Positions 8,115 to 17,165 are shown, counted from the first letter of the stretch. The stretch: DNA of 64,000 nucleotides from RGIG4576 sp045656705 (GCA_045656705.1 JAZORR010000045.1:18364-82363), one strand, 5' to 3'. Notes: generated by a model not told the origin, from the letters alone. Numbers and translations are program-made.

Positions 8115-8735
8115 TTATAGTTGGTTCAACACATCAACACTGCTCTCAGTCAACACCAACGCCTTATTGTCAAGAACATTGTAAGTATTTACCTGAGCAG
8201 CAGTAATTACATTAGCACTTTGAATATTTTTCGCCGACAAATATACGTTATTATTTTGAGATGCTAAAACCAAAAGCATTTTCACGCCTTCTAATTTAAC
8301 ATTTTTAGTAAAGTTTACGAAATCTTTAGTTTTTGGAGCCTCAAAATTGAAATCTTCTACTACCAAAATTTGATTGTTAGCAGCCTTTGCCGACAATGCT
8401 GATTTACGAGCCAAATCCTTAACTTTCTTGTTAAGTTTGAAACGATAGTCACGAGGACGTGGACCGAAAACACGACCACCACCTACAAGAAGTGGAGAGT
8501 TGATGTCACCGCGACGAGCGCCACCACCACCTTTTTGCTTACCAAGCTTACGAGTAGAACCTGCAACTTCGCTTCTTTCTTTAGCCTTATGAGTACCTTG
8601 GCGTTGGTTAGCCAAGTATTGCTTCACAGCAAGATAAACGACGTGCTCGTTTGGAGTGATACCAAACACTTCATCGTTAAGCACGACCTTCTTACCTGTG
8701 TCTTCACCTTTGATGTTATATACTGCGAGTTCCAT
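8115..8735 (-). CDS. rplD: Large ribosomal subunit protein L4
   Basis: L4 has a globular body and a long loop reaching the exit tunnel. The 206-aa product has the tunnel loop (residues about 45-95, with RQGTHKAKERSEVAGSTRKL, then KQKGGGGARRGDINSPLLVGG) and RVFGPRPRDYRFKLNKKVKD. In E. coli L4 is the autogenous regulator of the S10 operon; here the S10 genes have no separate promoter that I can see. Confidence 0.96.
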   Translation of the reverse strand: MELAVYNIKGEDTGKKVVLNDEVFGITPNEHVVYLAVKQYLANQRQGTHKAKERSEVAGSTRKLGKQKGGGGARRGDINSPLLVGGGRVFGPRPRDYRFKLNKKVKDLARKSALSAKAANNQILVVEDFNFEAPKTKDFVNFTKNVKLEGVKMLLVLASQNNNVYLSAKNIQSANVITAAQVNTYNVLDNKALVLTESSVDVLNQL

Positions 8736-8737
8736 TA

Positions 8738-9355
8738 TTACTTTTCAATTAATACGATTGAACCTTTACATCCTGGAACTGAACCCTTAATCAAAAGAAG
8801 ATTGTTCTCAGGCATAACCTTAATCACTTGTAGATTTTGAACAGTCACACGCTCATTACCCATTTGACCAGCCATGCGCATTCCCTTGAATACCTTAGCA
8901 GGGTAAGAACAAGCACCGATAGAACCTGGAGCGCGAAGACGGTTGTGTTGACCGTGAGTAGATTGACCTACACCACCAAATCCGTGACGCTTAACAACAC
9001 CTTGGTAACCTTTACCCTTAGATGTACCTGCGATATCAACGAATTCTACACCTTCAAAAAGGTCAACTGTGATAACATCGCCTAATTTGTACTCTGCTTC
9101 AAAATTTTTGAACTCGGCCAAGTATCTTTGTGGAGCTACACCAGCTTTCTTGAAGTGACCAGCCATAGGAGCTGTAGTGTGCTTGTCTTTCTTTTCAACA
9201 AAGCCAAGCTGAATAGCTTCATAACCGTCGTTTTCAATTGTTTTAACTTGAGTAACAACACAAGGACCCACTTCGATAACAGTGCACGGAATATTCTTAC
9301 CGTCGGCACTGAATACGGATGTCATTCCGATTTTCTTTCCTAATAATCCTGGCAT
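8738..9355 (-). CDS. rplC: Large ribosomal subunit protein L3
   Basis: L3 initiates 50S assembly and reaches the peptidyl transferase centre. The 205-aa product starts MPGLLGKKIGMTSVFSADGK and contains the signature KGKGYQGVVKRHGFGG plus QSTHGQHNRLRAPGSIGACS and RMAGQMGNERVTVQNL. It ends two bases before the rplD start. Confidence 0.97.
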   Translation of the reverse strand: MPGLLGKKIGMTSVFSADGKNIPCTVIEVGPCVVTQVKTIENDGYEAIQLGFVEKKDKHTTAPMAGHFKKAGVAPQRYLAEFKNFEAEYKLGDVITVDLFEGVEFVDIAGTSKGKGYQGVVKRHGFGGVGQSTHGQHNRLRAPGSIGACSYPAKVFKGMRMAGQMGNERVTVQNLQVIKVMPENNLLLIKGSVPGCKGSIVLIEK

Positions 9356-9418
9356 TTCTCTTAATTTTTAATTTTCTTAATCACTTTTTTTTGTTGAATA
9401 ACTCGATTTTAGATTGGA

Positions 9419-9724
9419 TTACACCTTGATTTCTACTTCAACGCCACTTGGCAATTCAAGCTTCATCAAAGCGTCAACAGTCTTAGCAGTTGAGCTGTAG
9501 ATGTCGATCAATCTCTTAAAAGAAGACAATTGGAACTGTTCGCGTGACTTCTTGTTAACGAAAGTCGAACGGTTCACAGTAAAGATTCTCTTGTGAGTAG
9601 GAAGTGGAATTGGACCGCTTACTACTGCACCTGTTGCCTTCACAGTCTTAACAATTCTCTCAGCCGATTTATCAACCAAGTTGTGATCGTAAGATTTTAA
9701 TTTAATTCTGATTTTTTGGCTCAT
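9419..9724 (-). CDS. rpsJ: Small ribosomal subunit protein S10
   Basis: S10 belongs to the 30S head and, as NusE, to transcription antitermination complexes. The 101-aa product contains KIRIKLKSYDHNLVDKSAER and the family signature ending PLPTHKRIFTVNRS. It follows fusA directly, with no tufA between them, an arrangement usual in Bacteroidota. Confidence 0.97.
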   Translation of the reverse strand: MSQKIRIKLKSYDHNLVDKSAERIVKTVKATGAVVSGPIPLPTHKRIFTVNRSTFVNKKSREQFQLSSFKRLIDIYSSTAKTVDALMKLELPSGVEVEIKV

Positions 9725-9743
9725 TGTATTTTATAATAAAATA

Positions 9744-11870
9744 TTATTTCAATAAATCTACGCGTCCATTGCATTCAGTCAACACAGCCTTAGCAATAGA
9801 AGTGCTTACTTCAGCATAGTGAGAGAATACCATAGTAGAAGTTGCACGACCTGAAGTGATAGTACGCAACGCAGTTACATAACCGAACATTTCAGCAAGA
9901 GGAGTCTTAGCCTTAACGATGCGAGCACCAGAGCGGCTTGATTCCATACCTTCTACTTGACCACGACGCTTATTCAAGTCACCGATAACGTCACCCATGC
10001 TTTCTTCTGGAGTAACTACTTCAACCTTCATGATTGGTTCCAAAAGAACTGGACCAGCCTTTTCGCAACCCTTCTTAAATGCTTGGATAGCACACAATTC
10101 GAATGACAATTGGTCAGAGTCTACTGGGTGGAAAGAACCGTCAAGCAAAGTAACCTTCAATTGTTCGATTGGGTAACCTGCAAGTACACCATTCTTCATT
10201 GCAGTAGCAAAACCTTTTTGTACAGAAGGGATAAATTCCTTAGGTACGTTACCACCCTTCACTTCGTCAATGAATTGTAGGTTACCTTCGAAACCTTCGT
10301 CAACTGGTTCAATGCGAACGATGATATCAGCGAACTTACCGCGACCACCAGTTTGCTTCTTGAATACTTCACGAAGTTCCACTGGAGCTGTGATAGATTC
10401 CTTATAAGTAACTTGAGGACGACCTTGGTTACATTCTACCTTGAATTCGGGACGTAGACGGTCGATAATGATATCCAAGTGAAGCTCACCCATACCGCTG
10501 ATAACTGTTTGACCAGTTTCTTCGTTAGTTTGAACTGTAAATGTAGGGTCTTCTTCAGCAAGCTTTTGTAGACCAACACCAAGCTTATCAAGGTCTTTTT
10601 GAGTCTTAGGCTCAACTGCGATACCAATAACTGGATCTGGGAATTCCATTGATTCAAGAACGATTGGAGCATCTTCAGCACAAAGTGTGTCACCTGTGCG
10701 AATATCCTTGAAACCAACACCAGCACCGATATCACCACAACCGATAGCTTCCATTGGGTTTTGCTTGTTTGAGTGCATTTGGAACAAGCGAGATACACGT
10801 TCCTTCTTGCCTGAGCGAGTGTTGAACACATAGCTACCAGCAGCAACAGAACCAGAGTAAACGCGGAAGAATACAAGACGTCCTACATATGGGTCAGTTG
10901 CAATCTTGAACGCAAGAGCTGCAGTTGGTTCGTCGTAAGAAGGCTTACGGATGATTTCTTCTTCAGAGTTGTCTACTGAGTGACCTACGATTTGAACGCA
11001 ATCAGCAGGGCTTGGCAAATAAGCACAAACTGCATCAAGAAGAGGTTGTACACCCTTATTCTTAAATGAGCTACCGCAAAGCATTGGAACGATTTGCATC
11101 TTCAATGTAGCGTTGCGGATTGCACGCTTGATTTCAGCTTCTTCGATAGTAGATGGATCATCGAAATATTTTTCCATCAATTCATCGTCGAATTCTGCGA
11201 TAGTTTCAAGCATCTTATCGCGCCATTCTTCACATTCAGCCAACATATTTGCAGGAATTTCTTCTACTACATAACCGTGGCTTTCGTCAGATTCTGGCCA
11301 GAAATATGCTTTCATCTTTACAAGGTCGACAACACCCTTGAAAGTTTCTTCTGCACCGATTGGCAATTCGATTGGACATGGATTAGCACCAAGAACATCG
11401 CGCATTTGGCGAACTACTTCGAAGAAGTTTGCACCAGAGCGGTCCATCTTATTTACATAACCAATACGAGGTACATTATATTTGTCGGCTTGACGCCATA
11501 CAGTTTCAGATTGAGGTTGTACACCACCTACTGCACAGTAAGTAGCAACAGCACCGTCAAGTACACGCAAAGAACGTTCTACTTCCACAGTAAAGTCCAC
11601 GTGTCCAGGAGTGTCAATCAAGTTTACTTTGTATTGTTGATTGTCGTAGTTCCAGAATGCAGTAGTAGCAGCAGATGTGATAGTGATACCACGTTCTTGC
11701 TCTTGCTCCATCCAGTCCATTGTAGCACCACCTTCGTGTACTTCACCAATCTTGTGAGTAAGACCTGTGAAATAAAGGATACGTTCAGAAGTTGTAGTCT
11801 TACCGGCATCGATGTGAGCCATGATACCAAGATTACGCGTAAAAATTAGTTTTTCGTCTAACTTGCTCAT
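9744..11870 (-). CDS. fusA: Translation elongation factor G
   Basis: EF-G is the GTPase that drives translocation and, with RRF, ribosome recycling. The 708-aa product has the P-loop AHIDAGKTTTSERILY (residues 18-33), switch II DTPGHVDF and NKMDRSGANF of the G domain, then domains II-V including GMGELHLDIIIDRL and GQVEGMESSRSGARIVKAKT. The length fits a full-size EF-G. It lies between rpsG and rpsJ. Confidence 0.97.
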   Translation of the reverse strand: MSKLDEKLIFTRNLGIMAHIDAGKTTTSERILYFTGLTHKIGEVHEGGATMDWMEQEQERGITITSAATTAFWNYDNQQYKVNLIDTPGHVDFTVEVERSLRVLDGAVATYCAVGGVQPQSETVWRQADKYNVPRIGYVNKMDRSGANFFEVVRQMRDVLGANPCPIELPIGAEETFKGVVDLVKMKAYFWPESDESHGYVVEEIPANMLAECEEWRDKMLETIAEFDDELMEKYFDDPSTIEEAEIKRAIRNATLKMQIVPMLCGSSFKNKGVQPLLDAVCAYLPSPADCVQIVGHSVDNSEEEIIRKPSYDEPTAALAFKIATDPYVGRLVFFRVYSGSVAAGSYVFNTRSGKKERVSRLFQMHSNKQNPMEAIGCGDIGAGVGFKDIRTGDTLCAEDAPIVLESMEFPDPVIGIAVEPKTQKDLDKLGVGLQKLAEEDPTFTVQTNEETGQTVISGMGELHLDIIIDRLRPEFKVECNQGRPQVTYKESITAPVELREVFKKQTGGRGKFADIIVRIEPVDEGFEGNLQFIDEVKGGNVPKEFIPSVQKGFATAMKNGVLAGYPIEQLKVTLLDGSFHPVDSDQLSFELCAIQAFKKGCEKAGPVLLEPIMKVEVVTPEESMGDVIGDLNKRRGQVEGMESSRSGARIVKAKTPLAEMFGYVTALRTITSGRATSTMVFSHYAEVSTSIAKAVLTECNGRVDLLK

Positions 11871-11882
11871 AGTGGTATATTA

Positions 11883-12359
11883 TTAAAATCTGAAGTGAGC
11901 GAATGCGCGGTTTGCTTCTGCCATGCGGTGCATATCTTCCTTACGCTTGTAAGCACCACCTTGTTCGTTGAAAGCATCAACGATTTCAGCAGCCAACTTA
12001 TCAGCCATAGTCTTACCACCACGCTTGCGTGCATATAGAATAAGATTCTTCATAGAGATAGACTCCTTGCGATCCGGACGGATTTCAGTAGGAACTTGGA
12101 AAGTAGCACCACCGATACGGCGAGACTTTACTTCCACTTGAGGAGTAATGTTTTCAAGCGCCTTCTTCCAAATATCAAGCGCTTCCTTTTCTTCGTTAGG
12201 CAACTTGTTCTTCACAGTTTCAAGTGCTGTATAGAAAATAGTATATGCGGTATTCTTCTTACCGTCATACATCAAATGGTTGACGAATTTTGATACTCTT
12301 ACGTCACCGAATACTGGGTCTGGCAATACGACCCTTTTCTTTGGCTTAGCCTTTCTCAT
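11883..12359 (-). CDS. rpsG: Small ribosomal subunit protein S7
   Basis: S7 nucleates the 30S head and contacts the E-site tRNA. The 158-aa product shows the N-terminal DPVFGDVRVSKFVNHLMYDG block, the GGATFQVPTEIRPDRKESIS stretch and the C-terminal helix KREDMHRMAEANRAFAHFRF. It is preceded by a 202-nt gap after rpsL, much longer than other gaps here. Confidence 0.97.
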   Translation of the reverse strand: MRKAKPKKRVVLPDPVFGDVRVSKFVNHLMYDGKKNTAYTIFYTALETVKNKLPNEEKEALDIWKKALENITPQVEVKSRRIGGATFQVPTEIRPDRKESISMKNLILYARKRGGKTMADKLAAEIVDAFNEQGGAYKRKEDMHRMAEANRAFAHFRF

Positions 12360-12561
12360 TTTTTAATTTTTACAAAAATTTCGTTTTTGCTTGCTTGGTT
12401 GTTTTTTTCCTTACTTTCTTCAACGACATTCTCTTATGCCGTTTACTCAACCGTAAAATAATCAATCCAATAAATCAAAAACTCAGTTTAACACTTTGTT
12501 TCTTTTTTCTCTGTTAATCAGGGAATGATTTCGACTTTTTGTTTTTCTTAGTCAGATAATC
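12360..12561 (-). other. Long rpsL-rpsG intercistronic region
   Basis: These 202 bases separate rpsL from rpsG inside one operon. I see no ORF, no TAnnTTTG promoter box and no clear terminator. On the transcribed strand there are small inverted repeats such as TTTAC-GGTTGA-GTAAA. In E. coli the rpsL-rpsG intercistronic RNA is the S7 translational operator; a similar role is possible here but not shown by the sequence. Confidence 0.45.
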
Positions 12562-12942
12562 TTACTTTTTGTCCTTTGGACGCTTAGCACCGTACTTAGA
12601 GCGGCGTTGTGTTCTACCAGCTACACCTGCAGTATCCAATGTACCTCTAACGATGTGGTAGCGAACACCTGGAAGGTCCTTAACACGACCACCACGTACC
12701 ATCACGATAGAGTGTTCTTGCAAGTTGTGTCCTTCTCCTGGAATGTAAGAGTTAACTTCCTTACCATTAGTCAATCTCACACGAGCAACTTTACGCATTG
12801 CAGAGTTAGGCTTCTTTGGAGTAGTTGTATATACTCTCACGCACACGCCACGGCGTTGTGGGCAAGAATCCAAAGCAGGAGACTTACTCTTGTCTTCCAA
12901 AGCTACTCGGCCCTTTCTAACCAATTGTTGAATTGTAGGCAT
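12562..12942 (-). CDS. rpsL: Small ribosomal subunit protein S12
   Basis: S12 lies at the decoding centre and controls accuracy. The 126-aa product starts MPTIQQLVRKGRVALEDKSK and has RRGVCVRVYTTTPKKPNSAM (with the Lys at the classic streptomycin position, PKKPNS) and the LPGVRYHIVRGTLD block. The sequence is wild-type at PKKPNS. It is the first gene of the ribosomal operon. Confidence 0.97.
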   Translation of the reverse strand: MPTIQQLVRKGRVALEDKSKSPALDSCPQRRGVCVRVYTTTPKKPNSAMRKVARVRLTNGKEVNSYIPGEGHNLQEHSIVMVRGGRVKDLPGVRYHIVRGTLDTAGVAGRTQRRSKYGAKRPKDKK

Positions 12943-13000
12943 TTTGTTCTTTTTTTTGCTTTATTAATTATTAAATAAAATATGTAAATTTCATCTTTTA

Positions 13001-13078
13001 TTTTTCGCACATTTTCACGCTCATTGCTTGCCTCACTTTTGGGTTTAGCTCACATTTACGCACACTACGCACGAAAAA
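13001..13078 (-). other. Structured 5' leader of the rpsL operon
   Basis: From the predicted start near 13080 the leader runs about 138 nt to the rpsL ATG. Its first part can close into a long-range stem: UUUUUCG (13078-13072) pairs perfectly with CGAAAAA (13007-13001) and can extend by several G-U/G-C pairs, enclosing about 64 nt. This could be a ribosomal-protein autoregulatory site; the family is not one I recognise. Confidence 0.35.
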
Positions 13079-13083
13079 CTTTG

Positions 13084-13115
13084 CAAAGATAATCACTTAT
13101 TTCCGAATCACCAAA
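13084..13115 (-). promoter_or_regulatory. Promoter of the str-S10-spc ribosomal operon
   Basis: The minus strand carries TTTG (13115-13112), a 20-bp spacer, then TATCTTTG (13091-13084). This is an exact match to the Bacteroides sigma-ABfr consensus TTTG-N19/20-TAnnTTTG. Transcription should begin near 13080. No other clear promoter was found within the ribosomal gene block. Confidence 0.8.
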
Positions 13116-13221
13116 CATTCTCAGAGTAGCAAATAAGCAATCAGCTACACATTATTTATATATAGAGGTTCTGAAGCCCCATTTTATAAGGGTTTTCGGC
13201 GTTTTACACCCTACACCACTT

Positions 13222-13767
13222 TTAGAAAGGTTTAACATACTTTAACTCTATACCTTTCAAATCTTTGTCGGAAAGTAGCAATTCTTCCTTTTTTAGTGGC
13301 CAATTGATGGCAACCGTTTCGTCGTCGAAACGAAGAGTTTTTTCAGCCTGAGGAGCATAGAAGTTGTCCACCTTATATTGAAACTGAGCCACATCGCTCA
13401 GCACCACAAATCCGTGAGCAAATCCACGAGGCACGAACAGCTGTTTTCCATTTTCGGCACTCAATTCCACAGCCACATATTTTCCGAATGTAGGCGAATC
13501 GCCACGAAGGTCGACGATAACATCGAGGACCGCTCCACGCGACACTCTTACAAGTTTGGCTTGTGCAAATTCGCCTTCTTGAAAATGCAACCCACGAAGC
13601 ACGCCATAAGATGACATGCTCTCGTTGTCTTGCACAAATTTCACACCTGGGATATGCTTTTCAAATTCTTCTTGTTTCCACACTTCAGAGAAATAACCTC
13701 TTGCGTCGCCGAAGCGTTTAGGAGTAATCACAAAAACACCTTTTATGTATTGTTCTTCAAATTCCAT
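13222..13767 (-). CDS. rfbC: dTDP-4-dehydrorhamnose 3,5-epimerase
   Basis: RfbC converts dTDP-4-keto-6-deoxyglucose to dTDP-4-keto-L-rhamnose in dTDP-rhamnose synthesis. The 181-aa cupin protein has SYGVLRGLHFQEGEFAQAKL (catalytic His in RGLHFQ), RGAVLDVIVDLR and LFVPRGFAHGFVVLSD, all family hallmarks. Length is typical. No other rfb gene is adjacent; the polysaccharide locus lies 21 kb away. It is divergent from the GlmU-like gene with closely packed promoters. Confidence 0.93.
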   Translation of the reverse strand: MEFEEQYIKGVFVITPKRFGDARGYFSEVWKQEEFEKHIPGVKFVQDNESMSSYGVLRGLHFQEGEFAQAKLVRVSRGAVLDVIVDLRGDSPTFGKYVAVELSAENGKQLFVPRGFAHGFVVLSDVAQFQYKVDNFYAPQAEKTLRFDDETVAINWPLKKEELLLSDKDLKGIELKYVKPF

Positions 13768-13789
13768 AATATAGTTACTTTATTTATCA

Positions 13790-13797
13790 CAAAAATA
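13790..13797 (-). promoter_or_regulatory. -7 box of the rfbC promoter
   Basis: The minus strand reads TATTTTTG, fitting TAnnTTTG, 22 bp before the rfbC ATG. A TTTC about 20 bp upstream would be the weak -33 element. It sits one base from the oppositely oriented -7 box of the GlmU-like gene. Confidence 0.5.
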
Positions 13798-13798
13798 C

Positions 13799-13806
13799 TA
13801 ACTTTG
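13799..13806 (+). promoter_or_regulatory. -7 box of the GlmU-like gene promoter
   Basis: The plus strand reads TAACTTTG, fitting TAnnTTTG, 19 bp before the ATG at 13826. No TTTG is seen at the -33 position, so the promoter may be weak or activator-dependent. Confidence 0.5.
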
Positions 13807-13825
13807 CACCAAAATCGGAAACTTT

Positions 13826-15028
13826 ATGAAAAATATTATCTTATTTGATATATCTAATGTGAGAGAGAATCTACTTCCTCTCACTTTTACGCGACCTATT
13901 GCAGATATAAGAATAGGTATCACTACTATCAGAGAAAAATGGGAACTACACTTTAGCGATATGCAGTTTTCATATTGGACAGCAGAATACCTAAATAAAA
14001 AGTTTGCAACAGTTGCCGACGAGGATAATATCTTCATTGCTGGACACATTATCCCCGACAACAATATAGTGAATGCTATTAAGAAATTGGATAAGGGCGA
14101 ATTGCTAACAAGTGTAGATGGAGGTGAAACCATCGCATTCAGAGGAAGCCTTAATGACTTTGAGCAACAAGTACAATCAGCCATAATAAGATATGAATAT
14201 AACTTCACATCTATCCAATGGCTTTACGATATATTCTCTAAAAATGACGATGTGCTGAATGAAGATTTCCGTGCTATCACAGTGGGCAAGACTTCTCAAC
14301 CACTGAGCGAAACCAATACAATAATAGGTAATCCTTTTTTTGAGGATGGAACGCCAAAAATCTTCATCGAAGAGGGTGCATCGGTGGAGGGTGCATTTCT
14401 TAATGTGAGCAAAGGTCCTATATATATAGGTAAGGATTGTGAAATAATGGAGGGCAGCTGCGTGAGAGGTCCTTTTGCAGCTTGCGATCATTCGGTGGTG
14501 AATATGTGCAGCAAAATATATGGTGCTACCACTCTCGGTCCGTATTGCAAAGTGGGTGGCGAACTGAATAATGTGGTGATGATAGGCTATAGCAATAAGG
14601 CTCACGATGGCTTCCTCGGGAATGCCGTTATAGGCGAATGGTGTAACCTTGGTGCTGGATGCACGGCTTCAAACCTTAAGAATGATTACACCGAAATAAA
14701 ACTTTGGAACTACCCTTCTCACCGCTTCCTACGTACCGGTTTACAATTCTGCGGACTAATCATGGGCGACCACTCAAAGGCTGGTGTGAATAGCATTTTC
14801 AATACCGCTACTGTGATAGGTGTGGGCGTAAACATCCATGGCACAGGTTTCCCAAGAAATTTTGTACCAAGTTTTTCGGAGGGTTCGAGTGCTGGATTTA
14901 CCGACGTATCATTAGTGAAATTTTTCTCTATAGCCGAGCGTGCAATGGCACGCCGCAATGTGGTGCTTACTGAAACCGACAGGGATATGTTTGAAAGCAT
15001 CTTCTCATTTGCCGATAACTATAAATAA
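13826..15028 (+). CDS. GlmU-like sugar-nucleotidyltransferase/acetyltransferase (Bacteroidota type)
   Basis: This 400-aa protein belongs to the GlmU-like family of Bacteroidota, proposed to make UDP-GlcNAc from GlcN-1-phosphate. The N-terminal region has the family motif RENLLPLTFTRPIADIRIGI (residues 13-32) in place of the usual GlmU pyrophosphorylase loop. The C-terminal half is a left-handed beta-helix of hexapeptide repeats (about 180-350) with GEWCNLGAGCTASNLKNDY, which resembles acetyl-CoA-site sequence. It is a single-gene unit with a terminator 18 bp past its stop. Activity is inferred from family. Confidence 0.82.
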   Translation: MKNIILFDISNVRENLLPLTFTRPIADIRIGITTIREKWELHFSDMQFSYWTAEYLNKKFATVADEDNIFIAGHIIPDNNIVNAIKKLDKGELLTSVDGGETIAFRGSLNDFEQQVQSAIIRYEYNFTSIQWLYDIFSKNDDVLNEDFRAITVGKTSQPLSETNTIIGNPFFEDGTPKIFIEEGASVEGAFLNVSKGPIYIGKDCEIMEGSCVRGPFAACDHSVVNMCSKIYGATTLGPYCKVGGELNNVVMIGYSNKAHDGFLGNAVIGEWCNLGAGCTASNLKNDYTEIKLWNYPSHRFLRTGLQFCGLIMGDHSKAGVNSIFNTATVIGVGVNIHGTGFPRNFVPSFSEGSSAGFTDVSLVKFFSIAERAMARRNVVLTETDRDMFESIFSFADNYK

Positions 15029-15045
15029 GCAGAGGCTAAGATAAT

Positions 15046-15077
15046 AAAAATGGGACGCTCAAGTGCGTCCCATTTTT
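15046..15077. terminator. Bidirectional terminator between the GlmU-like gene and ccsA
   Basis: A perfect 13-bp inverted repeat (AAAAATGGGACGC / GCGTCCCATTTTT) with a 6-nt loop lies between two convergent genes. A-rich and T-rich flanks let it work in both directions. Confidence 0.85.
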
Positions 15078-15133
15078 ATTATAATCATCATTTTTGAAAT
15101 TCATTGATTACCTACAACTCATATTAAGGTAGA

Positions 15134-15925
15134 TTAATTAAGATTGTAGGTGTGGACACTTGTGCCTGCTGCTGATGGCAGATAGTTTATACCCCACCAA
15201 CACATTTGCAACAATACAAACGAAATAACTAACATCCACAGCGACACTTTTGTGTGCTTCGGGAATCCTACTCTCACATGGATATAAGTAAGGTAAGAGA
15301 ACCACGAAATAGCTGCCCAAGTCTCCTTTGGATCCCACGACCAATAGTGTCCCCACGCTTCTTTTGCCCATAATGCTCCTGCAAGCATCCCCAAGGTCAT
15401 AAATGATACACCCACATTCACCAAATTGTCGCAAATGGCAATTTCTTTATCAGACTTGTTGTATTTCTTGGTCCACAACAAATAGATACTCATCACTGCC
15501 GATGCTCCTAATATGGCATAGGCAAACATATATACTATGACATGTGGCGCAAACCATGGACTCTGCAAGGCTGGCATAAGGGTTTTGTTGTGTATCTCGG
15601 GATTGAAAATATTGACACACACAAAGACTAACGACAATATGGTGCTAAACGATAGAATCCATTTGTATTTCCATCTCGAATACACTATCACCCCTACCAA
15701 TGGAAGGAAGAAGGAGTACCATAGGCGAGTTTCGCCCATAGTGCGTAATGGCGGACGCTCCAACGATGCCCACATCATTGCGATAAACGAGCCAAATATT
15801 ATTAAACCGAGTGTAGTGACAATGCAAGACACCTTTTCACGGCCTTTGAATGCCTTATACGCTCCGAAAATCCACAATAGAACTGAAGGCAATGCAAAAT
15901 ATATAAAATCGTCCCAACTTATCAT
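15134..15925 (-). CDS. ccsA: Cytochrome c biogenesis protein CcsA (heme delivery)
   Basis: CcsA is the multi-spanning membrane half of the System II cytochrome c synthase, which carries heme across the membrane and presents it for attachment to CXXCH. The 263-aa protein has about eight membrane segments and the WWD-type heme-handling motif WGHYWSWDPKETWAAISWF (residues about 191-209). Its ATG overlaps the resB stop (ATGA at 15922-15925). It closes the nrfH-nrfA-resB-ccsA operon, so its clients are most likely NrfH and NrfA. Confidence 0.9.
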   Translation of the reverse strand: MISWDDFIYFALPSVLLWIFGAYKAFKGREKVSCIVTTLGLIIFGSFIAMMWASLERPPLRTMGETRLWYSFFLPLVGVIVYSRWKYKWILSFSTILSLVFVCVNIFNPEIHNKTLMPALQSPWFAPHVIVYMFAYAILGASAVMSIYLLWTKKYNKSDKEIAICDNLVNVGVSFMTLGMLAGALWAKEAWGHYWSWDPKETWAAISWFSYLTYIHVRVGFPKHTKVSLWMLVISFVLLQMCWWGINYLPSAAGTSVHTYNLN

Positions 15926-17157
15926 TCTTTTGTCTTCTTTAGGTTTCTACTTGGAAAAACAAACATAAACAAGGCTCCAATGACCATCATATAGATACCT
16001 GCGTATACCCATGGTAACCATGGATCGGACACAAGTTCGAAGATACTGATATCGCTCCAACGGCCTTTCTGCTCGTCGTAACTTAATTGGTACACTTTCC
16101 AGCCTTCAATCTCTACGGGTTTGTTCACCTCAATAATAGTGTCGAACTTAACACCACTTTGCGAATACATCTGCACAGTAGATGCGAAGCGTTTTGGCTC
16201 GCGAGGAATCATAACAAGACTCCATTCATCATTCAAACGGAGGGAATGATAAGGAAAGGCAAAACTACCACAGCTCACCCATCCTTCTCGCACCACATTA
16301 CCATCGGGCGATGTGACTTTCACCTTTACAGCAGATGCAGCACCTGTGCTATGCCATTCTACGAAACGAATAGAATCACCTTCCACCATAGAGGCAGCCA
16401 TATCAAGCACCTCAAGCACTTGAATTTTCCATCCACTCAAGATGCCTTGCGAAGCAGAATCTTCCACCAAGAATTGTTCAGACTTATCTTCGGCAAGCTG
16501 CGCGCCTGTGGTGTTGTTGATGATCATAAGTTTAGGGGGATATTCATCGATAGTGAAATCCTTCAATTCGATAGCCAACGGCAATTCCATCACCTCACCT
16601 CTCTTATCCATCACACGCCATTCGGTTTGCCCCACCTTGGTGTGCATAGTCACTCTATTCATATCGGCACTACCAAGCACGGCACACACCAATACAATGA
16701 ACATACCCAAGTGATTGCACAAGAAAGGAATTTGCTTCAGACTAAATCGGCAAATACTGCGAATAGACACAAGCCCTAAAATAGTAGCAGCCCACCAATA
16801 TACGAGAACAAACGGCCAGCACGATACCATCTTTGAGAATCCAAGCACGTCGCCATTATCTACATTATGTGGCACCTGACGGATAATGCCCATAAGGAAA
16901 GTCATGACTACTACAGCAATAAACGATGGTATGGCTGCATAAAAAGACATTGCCCAACGAATAAAATATATTCGTTGGCGCAATGCATATAATACACAAA
17001 GTATGAATACATATATAGCTAAAATCGCTATATTGAGGGGCATCGCAAAAAAGTCCCAATTTATGTTGCCATTAGTGAGTTGAAGTACAATACCAACAAT
17101 CACCAAACCGACACAAATAGATACACCTTCTACTACCCCCCAAGGTCTTTTCCACAT
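15922..17157 (-). CDS. resB: Cytochrome c biogenesis protein ResB/Ccs1
   Basis: ResB is the partner of CcsA in System II cytochrome c maturation. The 411-aa product has four or five membrane helices in the first ~170 residues, a large soluble domain (about 185-375) and one C-terminal helix before SRNLKKTKE. I prefer the ATG at 17157, 8 bp after the nrfA stop; an in-frame TTG at 17169 would overlap nrfA and add four residues. In many Bacteroidetes CcsA and ResB are fused; here they are separate and overlap by 4 bp. Confidence 0.87.
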   Translation of the reverse strand: MWKRPWGVVEGVSICVGLVIVGIVLQLTNGNINWDFFAMPLNIAILAIYVFILCVLYALRQRIYFIRWAMSFYAAIPSFIAVVVMTFLMGIIRQVPHNVDNGDVLGFSKMVSCWPFVLVYWWAATILGLVSIRSICRFSLKQIPFLCNHLGMFIVLVCAVLGSADMNRVTMHTKVGQTEWRVMDKRGEVMELPLAIELKDFTIDEYPPKLMIINNTTGAQLAEDKSEQFLVEDSASQGILSGWKIQVLEVLDMAASMVEGDSIRFVEWHSTGAASAVKVKVTSPDGNVVREGWVSCGSFAFPYHSLRLNDEWSLVMIPREPKRFASTVQMYSQSGVKFDTIIEVNKPVEIEGWKVYQLSYDEQKGRWSDISIFELVSDPWLPWVYAGIYMMVIGALFMFVFPSRNLKKTKE

Positions 17158-17165
17158 AGGCCTAA

